Source: Verrucomicrobiota bacterium (GTDB taxonomy: Bacteria > Verrucomicrobiota > Verrucomicrobiia > Limisphaerales > UBA9464). From it: a stretch of 6,097 bases of DNA. Shown piece by piece: positions 1-5,663 of the stretch (position 1 is its first letter; each line of letters begins with the position of its first letter). The stretch is taken from the NCBI GenBank assembly GCA_947454295.1, contig CANGMO010000154.1:1-6097 (forward strand), read 5' to 3'. Position numbers and translations under genes: made by a program. The notes under the pieces are model-generated. The model saw only the letters and a list, made by a program, of their open reading frames with translations, was not told the DNA's origin and searched no databases.

Positions 1-806
1 GAGTTCAGCCAGGTTTCCCGCCGCACCACCATGGGATTCCCGCTTACCCCGAGTTTGCCGAAGTGGCTCAGGAGATTGGCCGTTGCCACCGAGGCAACCA
101 CCACCTCGCCGGCCCCGGTGCACAATTCCGGCTGCGCGTGATACCGGGCTGCCTCCACCAGTGATTCCGGCAGCGAGTGCGCCGTGAGGTACTCGGCCCC
201 AAGTTCCCCGTGGTCCATCCCCAAGAGGCGGAGTTCGTGATCCCTGAGATCGCCGCCTTCGGATTGGGCCGCTTCGTTGATCGCGTTGAAGTGATCGGGG
301 AATTGCGTCGCCATCACAATTTTCCCCACGTCGTGGAGCAATCCCGCGACGTAGACGACCTCGGACACCTCGTCACCGGCGAAGCGGGTGAGCTCGCGGG
401 TGATCATCGCCGTTCCGAGGCAGTGCTGCCAGAAACCGCGCCAGTGAAAGCGGCAGGGGCCAGTGAGCTTTTGGAAATCATCGACCACCGGGGTCGTCAA
501 GGCGAGCTGCCGGACCCTGCGGATGCCGATGTGCAGGACTGCCTCCTCCACCGTCCTCACCTTTCGGCTTAGCGAGAAGTAGGCCGAATTGGCCAGCTGG
601 AAGACATGGGAAGTGAGGCTGGGATCGCGCCGGATCAGATCGGAAACCTGCGCCAGATAGCGCTGGTCGGCATCGAGCATCTCACGAAGGGAGGCGCCAA
701 TGCGCCGAAGCGAGGGCAGCTGAGGGCAGCGATCCACCTGACGGAGGATCGCTTGGCGATCCAGAGGTTCGACAACCACGGATCCTGCTGCGGCGACGAA
801 CGACAT
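1..806 (-). CDS. HDOD-domain signalling protein (3' end beyond the window)
   Basis: This is a reading frame of 268 codons on the minus strand, open from an ATG at 806-804 to the left edge, so the C-terminus is missing. HDOD domains are HD-related output domains found in bacterial signalling proteins linked to motility, cyclic-di-GMP and stress responses; many are scaffolds rather than enzymes. Visible family marks are the opening 'VDRCPQLPSLRRI' (residues 24-36), 'IRRDPSLTSHVFQLANSAYF' (58-77), 'VEEAVLHIGIRRVRQLAL' (86-103), the helix starting 'FWQHCLGTA' (125-133), the HD motif 'AGLLHDVGK' (154-162), 'MDHGELGAEYL' (197-207) and 'LPESLVEAARYHAQPE' (212-227). His128, His158-Asp159 and His199 are kept, so metal binding or residual hydrolase activity is not excluded. 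The start is supported by a strong AGGAGGT ribosome binding site. The gene diverges from the flagellar-side genes; a role in motility signalling is inferred from that position only. Confidence 0.9.
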   Translation of the reverse strand, partial: MSFVAAAGSVVVEPLDRQAILRQVDRCPQLPSLRRIGASLREMLDADQRYLAQVSDLIRRDPSLTSHVFQLANSAYFSLSRKVRTVEEAVLHIGIRRVRQLALTTPVVDDFQKLTGPCRFHWRGFWQHCLGTAMITRELTRFAGDEVSEVVYVAGLLHDVGKIVMATQFPDHFNAINEAAQSEGGDLRDHELRLLGMDHGELGAEYLTAHSLPESLVEAARYHAQPELCTGAGEVVVASVATANLLSHFGKLGVSGNPMVVRRETWLN

Positions 807-810
807 GCAG

Positions 811-818
811 ACCTCCTC
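811..818 (-). promoter_or_regulatory. Ribosome binding site of the HDOD gene
   Basis: Read on the minus strand the bases are GAGGAGGT, followed by CTGC and then the ATG at 806. It is the strongest Shine-Dalgarno sequence in the window and fixes the start of the HDOD gene. Confidence 0.8.
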
Positions 819-841
819 TAGGCATCGACTGCCAGGGGGGC

Positions 842-912
842 GACTTGAGGAAAAAATTGGAAATTCTTCCGCGTTCCAACCGGGGTCTGGAATCCCCAAA
901 ACGCCTCAAGTC
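842..912 (-). promoter_or_regulatory. Nested inverted-repeat element, possible structured leader or attenuator
   Basis: A perfect 9-bp inverted repeat, GACTTGAGG at 842-850 and CCTCAAGTC at 904-912, encloses two further pairings: TTGGAA (857-862) with TTCCAA (874-879), and GGGG (882-885) with CCCC (894-897). Together they could fold as a three-way junction in RNA from either strand. I list it on the minus strand because there it lies in the leader of the HDOD gene, 36 bases before its ATG, and because the TTGGAA/TTCCAA hairpin is then followed directly by six T (856 to 851), as in an intrinsic terminator. The 6-bp stem is mostly A-T and has an 11-base loop, so it would be weak. A promoter reading is also possible: on the minus strand TTGGAA, 17 bases and TTTTTT roughly resemble -35 and -10 boxes. 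The pairings are seen; any function is inferred. Confidence 0.35.
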
Positions 913-941
913 CTGGGAGAGGTCCACCGATGCAGGAGTGT

Positions 942-956
942 CGCCGTGTTTCGGCG
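942..956. repeat. Short hairpin CGCCG-N5-CGGCG
   Basis: A perfect 5-bp inverted repeat with a five-base loop (TGTTT) lies in the middle of the divergent intergenic region. It is short and GC-rich, so it may be incidental. No T-run follows on either strand. Confidence 0.3.
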
Positions 957-974
957 GCAGCGAAGCGCAAACCG

Positions 975-993
975 GGATCCGGAGGGCGGATCC
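975..993. repeat. Dyad GGATCCG-N5-CGGATCC
   Basis: A perfect 7-bp inverted repeat is separated by GAGGG and lies about 70 bases upstream of the first rightward gene. No T-run follows, so it is not an intrinsic terminator. The 7-5-7 geometry suits an operator for a dimeric regulator or a small leader hairpin; which one cannot be told from sequence. Confidence 0.4.
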
Positions 994-1062
994 AGGGGGG
1001 CGCGGCGCTGAAAAGCCCGTGAGGGGTTTGAACATCGAGGAAGCGAAAGGATAAACGGAGTT

Positions 1063-1572
1063 TTGACGACCAGGAACAAGTGGCAGCGCTCTGCGGGGCG
1101 CTGTGTGTTCGTCTTGTGCGCGGCGGCCGTATGGGCTGTTGCGGACGAGGCGTACCTGCCGCGCCTGGGGCCGTCACCGTTGCGCTTCGGGGACGCTTAC
1201 CCGTTCCTGACGCCGCCGCATCTCGCGGCGGATTACGATCCGCGGGTGGAGCTGGTTCCGGTGTCACCGGCGACCAATTCGGCTCCCGTGATCTCAACCA
1301 ACTCGCCCGCGCCCGAGCCTCCTGTCGTGCACGCGGTTTCATCCCCTCGTCCCGAACCTGTGGCGATTACCAATGCGCCCCCGGCCCTGTTGCCGGACGC
1401 GCTGGATTCAGGTTCCACCCGGTCAGACTCCTCGCTGCGGGAGCTGGTCGGCCTGTTCCGCAAGGCGGTCAAAACGACCAATGGCGTTCAGGAAATCATC
1501 GCGCCACTGCCCTTTGTTCCCGGAACGCCGGGTGAAGCGCAGTCGAGCCGAGCAACCTTCACCAAGCCGTGA
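1063..1572 (+). CDS. Exported protein of unknown function, Pro/Ala/Asn-Thr-rich
   Basis: A 169-residue protein with a clear signal peptide: basic N-terminus (Arg4, Lys6, Arg9, Arg13), hydrophobic core at about 14-26 and a likely signal peptidase I site after AVA (residue 27). The mature part begins with 'YLPRLGPSPLRFGDAYPFL' (31-49), continues as a Pro/Ser/Asn-rich stretch (65-112), and ends with a possible short helix 'LRELVGLFRKAVKTTN' (125-140). No catalytic motif or known fold is visible, and I do not recognise a family. The start is TTG: an in-frame stop lies at 1009-1011 and no other start codon falls between it and 1063, while later candidates would lose the basic part of the signal peptide. 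AAAGGA (1046-1051) may serve as ribosome binding site. The last four bases overlap the next gene, so the two are probably translated together. Confidence 0.65.
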   Translation: MTTRNKWQRSAGRCVFVLCAAAVWAVADEAYLPRLGPSPLRFGDAYPFLTPPHLAADYDPRVELVPVSPATNSAPVISTNSPAPEPPVVHAVSSPRPEPVAITNAPPALLPDALDSGSTRSDSSLRELVGLFRKAVKTTNGVQEIIAPLPFVPGTPGEAQSSRATFTKP

Positions 1573-3056
1573 TTCTTTCCCTTTTCCGGGCCGGCCGATA
1601 CTTCATCGGTCTCCTGGTCATCGTTTGCCTGACCGTGATCCGGGTGCGGGCGTCGACGCCCGCGCATGAGCCGGCGGCCCCGTCCGCGCCGCGATCCACC
1701 TCTGTGCATCCGCCGGAACCCCCGGCGGATCCGCATTCCCCCACCAACGAGCACGCCGCGGCTCCTGCCGCCCACGGCGCTGCGCATGCCGCGCCCCCGG
1801 CTGCCGGTCATGGCGCATCCAAGGCCGCTGAGCCGGCTCCGACGAATGCCGCTGCCGCCAAGGCGGAAATCATGCTCCCTGAGGAGGAGCCCGATTCGCC
1901 CAAGGGCTTCGAGGCCGAACTCGACACCTGGCTCGACATCGCCAAGCGGGAGCGCGCCTCCACCAACTACGCCGCTGCTGAGAGCCTGCTGAAGGGTATC
2001 CTCAAGCGGCAGTTGAAAACCGAGCTGTACCGACCGGTGCTGCGCGAGCTGGCTGTGCTCTACGAGACAAAGGATGAGCTCGCCAAGGCCCAGCAGGTGC
2101 TCTCGCAGTACCTGTCTCGGTACCCGTCGGACCTCGCCATTCCGGACGTGCTGCTGGAACAGGGCCGCAACTATCAGCGGATGGGTGTGCCCCGGCTGGC
2201 GGTTTCCAAGTTCTATGCGGTCATGTCCTCGGCGATCAATCTGACCGCCGGAGATCCGGCGAGCGCCCAGCGCATCGTCCTGCGTGCCCAACACGAGATC
2301 GCCAACTGCTATTTCGATTCGGCGGAGTACGAGAGCGCGGTCGACTTCTTTCGCCGCATGCTGAAGTTGCCCCTGTCGGTGCGTGATGAAGCGACCGTGC
2401 GGTTCAAACTTGTGCGTTCGCTGGAACGGCTTTCCCGCACCAATGAGGTGGTTGGTGAGGCCGAGCAGTTCGTCCGGCGATGTCCCACTGCGCCCCAGCT
2501 GCCTGAAATCCGCGTGGTTTTGGCCACCAACCTGAAGAGCATGGGTCGCGATGCGGAGGCGGTGGCGCACGTCGCTGCGCTTCTCAAACAGGATCGGAAT
2601 CAGCCAGGCCTTGACTTGGAGGCCCTGGCCCGATGGCAATGGAGGGCAGGCAATGACCTCGGAAACCAGCTCTACCGCCAGGGCGACTACATCAATTCGC
2701 TCGAGGTCTACCGCTTGCTCGAGGAGCTTGGCGAATCCCCCGAGTGGAAGTGGTCCATCTGGTATCAGACGGCCCTCGTCCTCGAAAAGCTCGACCAGGT
2801 GGGACGGGCGCGGAGCACCTATCAGCGGATTCTTGCCGAACGAGCCAAGGCACCGGCCGGCTCCCAGCAGGGGCTTGATCTGGTGGCGGATCTTGCCCGG
2901 TGGCGGCTGGAAAGCCTCGACTGGGGTGAACATGCCGCCGCGGCGTTCCGGGATCTTGCCCGCGGCCCGGTGCCGGGACCAACCGCCAGCGCTGCGGGCA
3001 CCGCGCCTGCTACAGGATCGACTGCCGGGGCTCCTCCGGCGTCGGTCAAGAAATAG
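1569..3056 (+). CDS. Exported tetratricopeptide-repeat protein
   Basis: A 495-residue protein. It begins with a signal peptide (Arg7 and Arg10, hydrophobic 'YFIGLLVIVCLTVI' at 11-24, likely cleavage near VRA-ST at about 28). A low-complexity Ala/Pro/His/Ser region (30-100) follows, then a helical solenoid from about 115 to 465 that looks like degenerate TPR or Sel1-like repeats. Examples are 'AKAQQVLSQYLSRYP' (172-186), 'IANCYFDSAEYESAVDFFRRML' (split 244-265), 'LYRQGDYINSLEVYRLLEEL' (368-387) and 'ALVLEKLDQVGRARSTYQRIL' (402-422). The tail (467-492) is again Ala/Pro/Thr-rich. Proteins of this build act as periplasmic scaffolds for protein assemblies; its partner is unknown. The start is GTG at 1569, overlapping the upstream stop as GTGA without a clear Shine-Dalgarno sequence, which suggests translational coupling. 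Its place between an exported protein and flagellar genes suggests a cell-envelope or motility role, but that is inference. Confidence 0.8.
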   Translation: MILSLFRAGRYFIGLLVIVCLTVIRVRASTPAHEPAAPSAPRSTSVHPPEPPADPHSPTNEHAAAPAAHGAAHAAPPAAGHGASKAAEPAPTNAAAAKAEIMLPEEEPDSPKGFEAELDTWLDIAKRERASTNYAAAESLLKGILKRQLKTELYRPVLRELAVLYETKDELAKAQQVLSQYLSRYPSDLAIPDVLLEQGRNYQRMGVPRLAVSKFYAVMSSAINLTAGDPASAQRIVLRAQHEIANCYFDSAEYESAVDFFRRMLKLPLSVRDEATVRFKLVRSLERLSRTNEVVGEAEQFVRRCPTAPQLPEIRVVLATNLKSMGRDAEAVAHVAALLKQDRNQPGLDLEALARWQWRAGNDLGNQLYRQGDYINSLEVYRLLEELGESPEWKWSIWYQTALVLEKLDQVGRARSTYQRILAERAKAPAGSQQGLDLVADLARWRLESLDWGEHAAAAFRDLARGPVPGPTASAAGTAPATGSTAGAPPASVKK

Positions 3057-3071
3057 CCCTTGGTCATTCGC

Positions 3072-3077
3072 GAGGAA
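3072..3077 (+). promoter_or_regulatory. Ribosome binding site GAGGAA that decides the 3084 start
   Basis: GAGGAA ends six bases before the ATG at 3084. It favours this start over the in-frame TTG at 3060, which would add eight residues (including the ribosome binding site itself) and has no such signal in front. Confidence 0.65.
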
Positions 3078-3083
3078 CCTTCC

Positions 3084-3503
3084 ATGAACCCGCCGGCCCC
3101 GCTGCTCGCGGATCTGCAGCAGCACTATGATCTCGCCACCGAGGCATTGCGCCTGGTTACCGAGGAATCCGTCTCGTTGCGGAACAACGACGAGTCCCGG
3201 GCCCAGGAGCTCCGAACCGGCCGGCAAACCCTGCTGACCAACCTGACCGGCGCGCTGGATCGACTGCGTCAACACCGCCACCTCTGGCTCGCGCTGCCCC
3301 CCGCCGAACGGCAGGCGCGGGACGCCGAGCGCCGCCTCATGCGGGATCTTCAGGACCTGCTCATGAAGGTCATGGTCCTCGACCGGGAAAACGAGCAACT
3401 CTTATTGCGTCGTGGTCTCGTTCCCCCCCAACATCTGCCACCCGCCGAGCGTCAGCGCCCCCACTTTGTGGCGGATCTGTACCGCCGCCGTGGGAGTGGT
3501 TGA
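3084..3503 (+). CDS. Small helical protein, FlgN-like candidate
   Basis: A 139-residue cytoplasmic protein with no signal peptide or membrane segment. It is predicted to be nearly all helix: helix one at about 6-32, helix two at about 36-66, and a third at about 72-111 ending 'LMKVMVLDRENEQLLLRRGL'. A short tail, 'FVADLYRRRGSG', follows. Size, heptad-like leucines, the 'xENExLLLRR' segment and the Tyr/Gly-containing tail resemble FlgN, the export chaperone for hook-associated proteins FlgK and FlgL; FliT-type chaperones are similar. The match is by overall pattern, not by a diagnostic motif. The heptapeptide LPPAERQ occurs twice (71-77 and 118-124). The gene lies 27 bases after the TPR gene and 73 bases before the sigma-54 activator, and probably shares a transcript with both. 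A FlgN-type role fits the flagellar setting; an unrelated helical protein is the alternative. Confidence 0.5.
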   Translation: MNPPAPLLADLQQHYDLATEALRLVTEESVSLRNNDESRAQELRTGRQTLLTNLTGALDRLRQHRHLWLALPPAERQARDAERRLMRDLQDLLMKVMVLDRENEQLLLRRGLVPPQHLPPAERQRPHFVADLYRRRGSG

Positions 3504-3546
3504 GCGCCGCATGGTTGAGAGTTGAGAGGCGACGGCGCGAATGCGC
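3499..3546 (+). repeat. Spacer with three GTTGAG copies and alternative hairpins
   Basis: GTTGAG occurs at 3499-3504 (overlapping the upstream stop codon), 3514-3519 and 3521-3526. GCGCCG (3504-3509) can pair with CGGCGC (3533-3538); GCGC at 3535-3538 can instead pair with GCGC at 3543-3546 around a GAAT loop. The two pairings exclude each other. This leader precedes a gene with no good Shine-Dalgarno sequence, so structure could matter for its translation; stems are short and chance is possible. Confidence 0.3.
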
Positions 3547-3576
3547 TGAGGGGTCGGGGTCCGAGCCGAAACGGCG

Positions 3577-5076
3577 ATGCCGATCGAAAAAATCATAGTC
3601 CTGGAGGACGATCTCGTGCTGCGAAAGCACCTGGAGCAGCAGCTCCGGGCGCGGCGTTATGACGTTGCCGCGGTTCCCACGCTGGCGGCCGCCTATGAGC
3701 TGCTTTCCAAGGACAACTGGGACCTCATATTCGCCGATGTGCAGCTCCCGGACGGCGAGGGAACCGATCTCCTCCAGCAGATCCAGCAGCGTCCCGACCG
3801 TCCGCTGGTCGTGATCGTCACGGGATTCGGGTCGGTCGAGTCGGCCGTCAGTTGCATGCGCAACGGCGCCTTTGACTACCTCATCAAGCCGTTTTCCAGC
3901 GAGCAGCTGTCGATTACCCTGCAAAAGGCGGAGGACTTGACCCGGCTCATCCGGGTCAACGACTACCTGAACAAGGATCGTGCGGACGACGGCGGTTCGG
4001 AGCTGATGGGTCGCAGCCCGGCGATGGAGCAGCTGCGGAGCCTCATTCGCAAGGTGGCGCGCACCCAGGCCACGGTGCTCATTCAAGGCGAGAGCGGCAC
4101 CGGCAAGGAGCTGGTGTCACGGGCCATCCATCGCGAAAGCCCCCGCGCCAATGCGCCGTTCATCAAGGTGAACTGCGCCGCGATTCCCGAGAACCTCATT
4201 GAGAGCGAATTCTTCGGCCACGAAAAGGGCGCCTTCACCGGGGCGTTGAACAAGCGGGAGGGCCGTTTCGAGCTCGCCCACGGGGGCACCATCCTGCTGG
4301 ACGAAATCAGTGAGATTTCCCCGCAGGTGCAGGCCAAACTCCTGCGCGTTCTTCAGGAGCGCGAGTTTGAGCGCGTGGGTGGCAACCGGACCTTGAAAGT
4401 CGATGTCCGGGTCATCGCCACCACCAACCGGAATCTCGAGGAAAGCGTCGCGCGGAAGGAGTTTCGTCAGGATCTGTTTTTCCGTCTCAACGTGGTGCCC
4501 ATCCACGTTCCGCCACTGCGTCAACGGCGCGACGACATTGTCGTGCTCTCGACGCAGTTCATTCAGCGGTTTGTCCGCAAGCACGGCGTGAATGTCACCG
4601 GCATGAGTACCGCCTGCAAGGAGTCGCTCCTGTCCCACGGCTGGCCCGGCAATGTTCGTGAGCTTCAAAACGTCATCGAGCGGGCGGTGATCCTTTGTCC
4701 CGATGGACAGGATCTTCAGCCGACCCATCTTGGATTCGGACCTCCCGCTGCCCCGATGGCCGTACCGGTTGGGGAGGCTTCCCGCTCGATCCCGGTTGCG
4801 CCGGCGGCTCCCGCATCCGCCGCCGCGGCGGCGGTGGCTCCCGCGGCGCCGCTTCCAGCCTCAGCGGATTCCATCCAGTCGCTGGCCGATCTGGAACGAG
4901 CCCATATCCTGCATGCCCTCGAGGTGTGTGATGGGAATCGAACCAAGGCCGCCCGGCATCTTGGCGTCAGCATCCGGACCATCCGGAACAAGCTTCACGA
5001 ATACGGGGTGGCCGGCCGCGACGACGAGGCGGCTGCAGCCGATGGGGCATCCGGGTCCTCCGCTGGCGCAGCCTGA
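3577..5076 (+). CDS. Sigma-54-dependent response regulator, NtrC family (FleR/FlrC-like)
   Basis: A 499-residue activator with the classic three-part build. Receiver (about 5-120): acidic pocket Glu10-Asp11-Asp12, phospho-acceptor Asp54 in 'FADVQLPDG', switch Thr82 and Lys104 in 'LIKPF'. AAA+ domain (about 143-375): Walker A 'GESGTGKE' (171-178), the sigma-54-contacting loop 'GAFTGA' (218-223), Walker B 'ILLDE' (239-243), 'ATTNRN' (281-286), arginine-finger region 'RQDLFFRLN' (297-305) and sensor II 'GWPGNVREL' (355-363). A Fis-type helix-turn-helix lies at about 454-477 ('NRTKAARHLGVSIRTIRNKL'). An Ala/Pro-rich linker (386-430) and a Gly/Ala/Asp tail (481-499) are longer than usual. All catalytic residues are present, so it should be a phosphorylation-controlled ATPase that opens sigma-54 promoters. 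An in-frame stop at 3547 leaves ATG 3577 as the first start. Position next to flgB and a sigma-54 promoter suggests a flagellar master activator; no partner kinase lies in the window. Confidence 0.95.
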   Translation: MPIEKIIVLEDDLVLRKHLEQQLRARRYDVAAVPTLAAAYELLSKDNWDLIFADVQLPDGEGTDLLQQIQQRPDRPLVVIVTGFGSVESAVSCMRNGAFDYLIKPFSSEQLSITLQKAEDLTRLIRVNDYLNKDRADDGGSELMGRSPAMEQLRSLIRKVARTQATVLIQGESGTGKELVSRAIHRESPRANAPFIKVNCAAIPENLIESEFFGHEKGAFTGALNKREGRFELAHGGTILLDEISEISPQVQAKLLRVLQEREFERVGGNRTLKVDVRVIATTNRNLEESVARKEFRQDLFFRLNVVPIHVPPLRQRRDDIVVLSTQFIQRFVRKHGVNVTGMSTACKESLLSHGWPGNVRELQNVIERAVILCPDGQDLQPTHLGFGPPAAPMAVPVGEASRSIPVAPAAPASAAAAAVAPAAPLPASADSIQSLADLERAHILHALEVCDGNRTKAARHLGVSIRTIRNKLHEYGVAGRDDEAAAADGASGSSAGAA

Positions 5077-5174
5077 CGCGGACGGGCGCCTCACCGGCAC
5101 CGATTTCCGCTTCCTCACCTCCCGGCCAAACTTGCCCACCCCAGGGGCCTCCGGCTGGAAAGAGTTGCCCGGTT

Positions 5175-5195
5175 AAGCGGGAAATACATCCGCTT
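5175..5195. promoter_or_regulatory. Dyad AAGCGG-N9-CCGCTT, possible activator site
   Basis: A perfect 6-bp inverted repeat around a nine-base centre lies about 65 bp upstream of the predicted flgB transcription start. No T-run follows, so a terminator for the preceding gene is unlikely. It could be an enhancer half of the site bound by the activator encoded just upstream. Confidence 0.4.
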
Positions 5196-5214
5196 CACGT
5201 TGTTTATCAGCGTG
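5196..5214. promoter_or_regulatory. Dyad CACGTTG-N5-CAGCGTG, possible activator site
   Basis: Seven positions pair across a five-base centre (TTTAT), one of them as G-T. The 7-5-7 layout resembles the 17-19 bp dyads bound by Fis-type helix-turn-helix dimers such as NtrC. It directly abuts the dyad at 5175-5195; the two centres are 20 bp apart, about two helical turns, so proteins bound there would face the same side. It ends ten bases before the -24 element. Confidence 0.45.
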
Positions 5215-5223
5215 TTATGTCTG

Positions 5224-5239
5224 CGGCACGCCTGCTGCT
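5224..5239 (+). promoter_or_regulatory. Sigma-54 (-24/-12) promoter for flgB
   Basis: The bases CGGCACG-CCTG-CTGCT match the consensus TGGCACG-N4-TTGCW at all but two positions, with the invariant GG (5225-5226) and GC (5237-5238) exactly ten bases apart. Transcription would start near 5250, leaving a leader of about 16 bases before the flgB ATG. The gene just upstream encodes a complete sigma-54 activator, which supports the call. Confidence 0.8.
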
Positions 5240-5251
5240 TCCCCACGGTCC

Positions 5252-5256
5252 GAAGG
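5252..5256 (+). promoter_or_regulatory. Ribosome binding site of flgB
   Basis: GAAGG ends nine bases before the ATG at 5266. It is a moderate signal and falls just inside the short leader predicted from the sigma-54 promoter. Confidence 0.5.
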
Positions 5257-5265
5257 TACTGGACC

Positions 5266-5649
5266 ATGGTAAACGCCCTCTTCAATCAACCGACCTACGT
5301 GGCGGGGAAGAAGTTGCTGGATGTCGCTGAGATGCGGCAGACGGCAATTTCCGCCAATTTGGCGAACCTGGAGACGCCGAACTACCGCCGCGTCGACATC
5401 GCCCCGACCTTTGCGACCGAACTCGATCAAGCGCTGAAGGGGTCGAACGCAGGGCAGATCGCCTCGCTCCAGCCCAAGATTGCCATCGACCAGGCGGCGA
5501 CGGCGGCCAATCGCGATGGCAACACCGTCCAGCTCGAAAACGAGCTCATGGCGATGGGGCAGAACACCCTCGCCCATAATTTCGAGACCCAGCTGGTCTC
5601 CGGCAAACTGGCGCAGATCCGTCTCGCGATCACCGGCAGGCCTGTCTGA
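5266..5649 (+). CDS. flgB: Flagellar proximal rod protein FlgB
   Basis: A 127-residue protein, typical for FlgB, which forms part of the proximal rod of the flagellar basal body in the periplasm and is exported by the flagellar type III system without a cleaved signal peptide. The N-terminal rod signature 'ISANLANLETPNYRRVDI' (28-45) and the C-terminal 'DGNTVQLENELMAMGQNTL' (84-102) are diagnostic; the C-terminal helix 'FETQLVSGKLAQIRLAIT' (106-123) would pair with the N-terminal one as in other axial proteins. The frame is open upstream to a TTG at 5200, but the promoter and the conserved N-terminus place the start at ATG 5266. flgC follows after 14 bases, giving the usual flgB-flgC pair at the head of a rod operon. 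Confidence 0.93.
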   Translation: MVNALFNQPTYVAGKKLLDVAEMRQTAISANLANLETPNYRRVDIAPTFATELDQALKGSNAGQIASLQPKIAIDQAATAANRDGNTVQLENELMAMGQNTLAHNFETQLVSGKLAQIRLAITGRPV

Positions 5650-5663
5650 ACCCTCCTTAAGCC

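Larger units (their letters stand above)
832..1002. repeat. Pair of 11-bp direct repeats CCAGGGGGGCG
   Basis: The same 11 bases occur at 832-842 and at 992-1002, exactly 160 bp apart, near either end of the divergent intergenic region. They could be protein binding sites or a chance G-run similarity; nothing else in the window repeats them as far as I can see. Confidence 0.5.

Noticed and set aside
177..821. Plus-strand open frames under the HDOD gene
   Set aside because: They are the complement of a clear HDOD domain with an intact HD motif and a strong ribosome binding site; their products show no family features.
859..872. GG-N10-GC on the plus strand as a sigma-54 promoter
   Set aside because: Only the invariant dinucleotides and little else match; the -24 and -12 flanks are poor.
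1028..1055. TTGAAC-N16-GATAAA as a sigma-70-type promoter for the first rightward gene
   Set aside because: The predicted start would fall at about 1062, right at the TTG codon, giving a leaderless messenger with a rare start codon; each box matches only four of six positions.
1488..3398. A 636-codon open frame on the minus strand opposite the TPR gene
   Set aside because: Its product is Arg/Gly-rich with no domain, it spans three well-supported genes on the other strand, and long antisense frames are expected in GC-rich coding DNA. The plus-strand genes have signal peptides, coupled starts and recognisable repeats.
3370..4728. Two long minus-strand open frames opposite the sigma-54 activator
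   Set aside because: The plus strand encodes every motif of an NtrC-family protein here; the antisense products are shadows.
5077..5174. Search for an intrinsic terminator after the activator gene
   Set aside because: No stable stem followed by a T-run is present; only short GC-rich pairings such as CCCG-N6-CGGG near 5168-5181.
5200..5265. Upstream TTG start that would lengthen FlgB by 22 residues
   Set aside because: The extension covers the sigma-54 promoter and ribosome binding site and is not part of the FlgB family, whose N-terminus begins close to the ATG at 5266.
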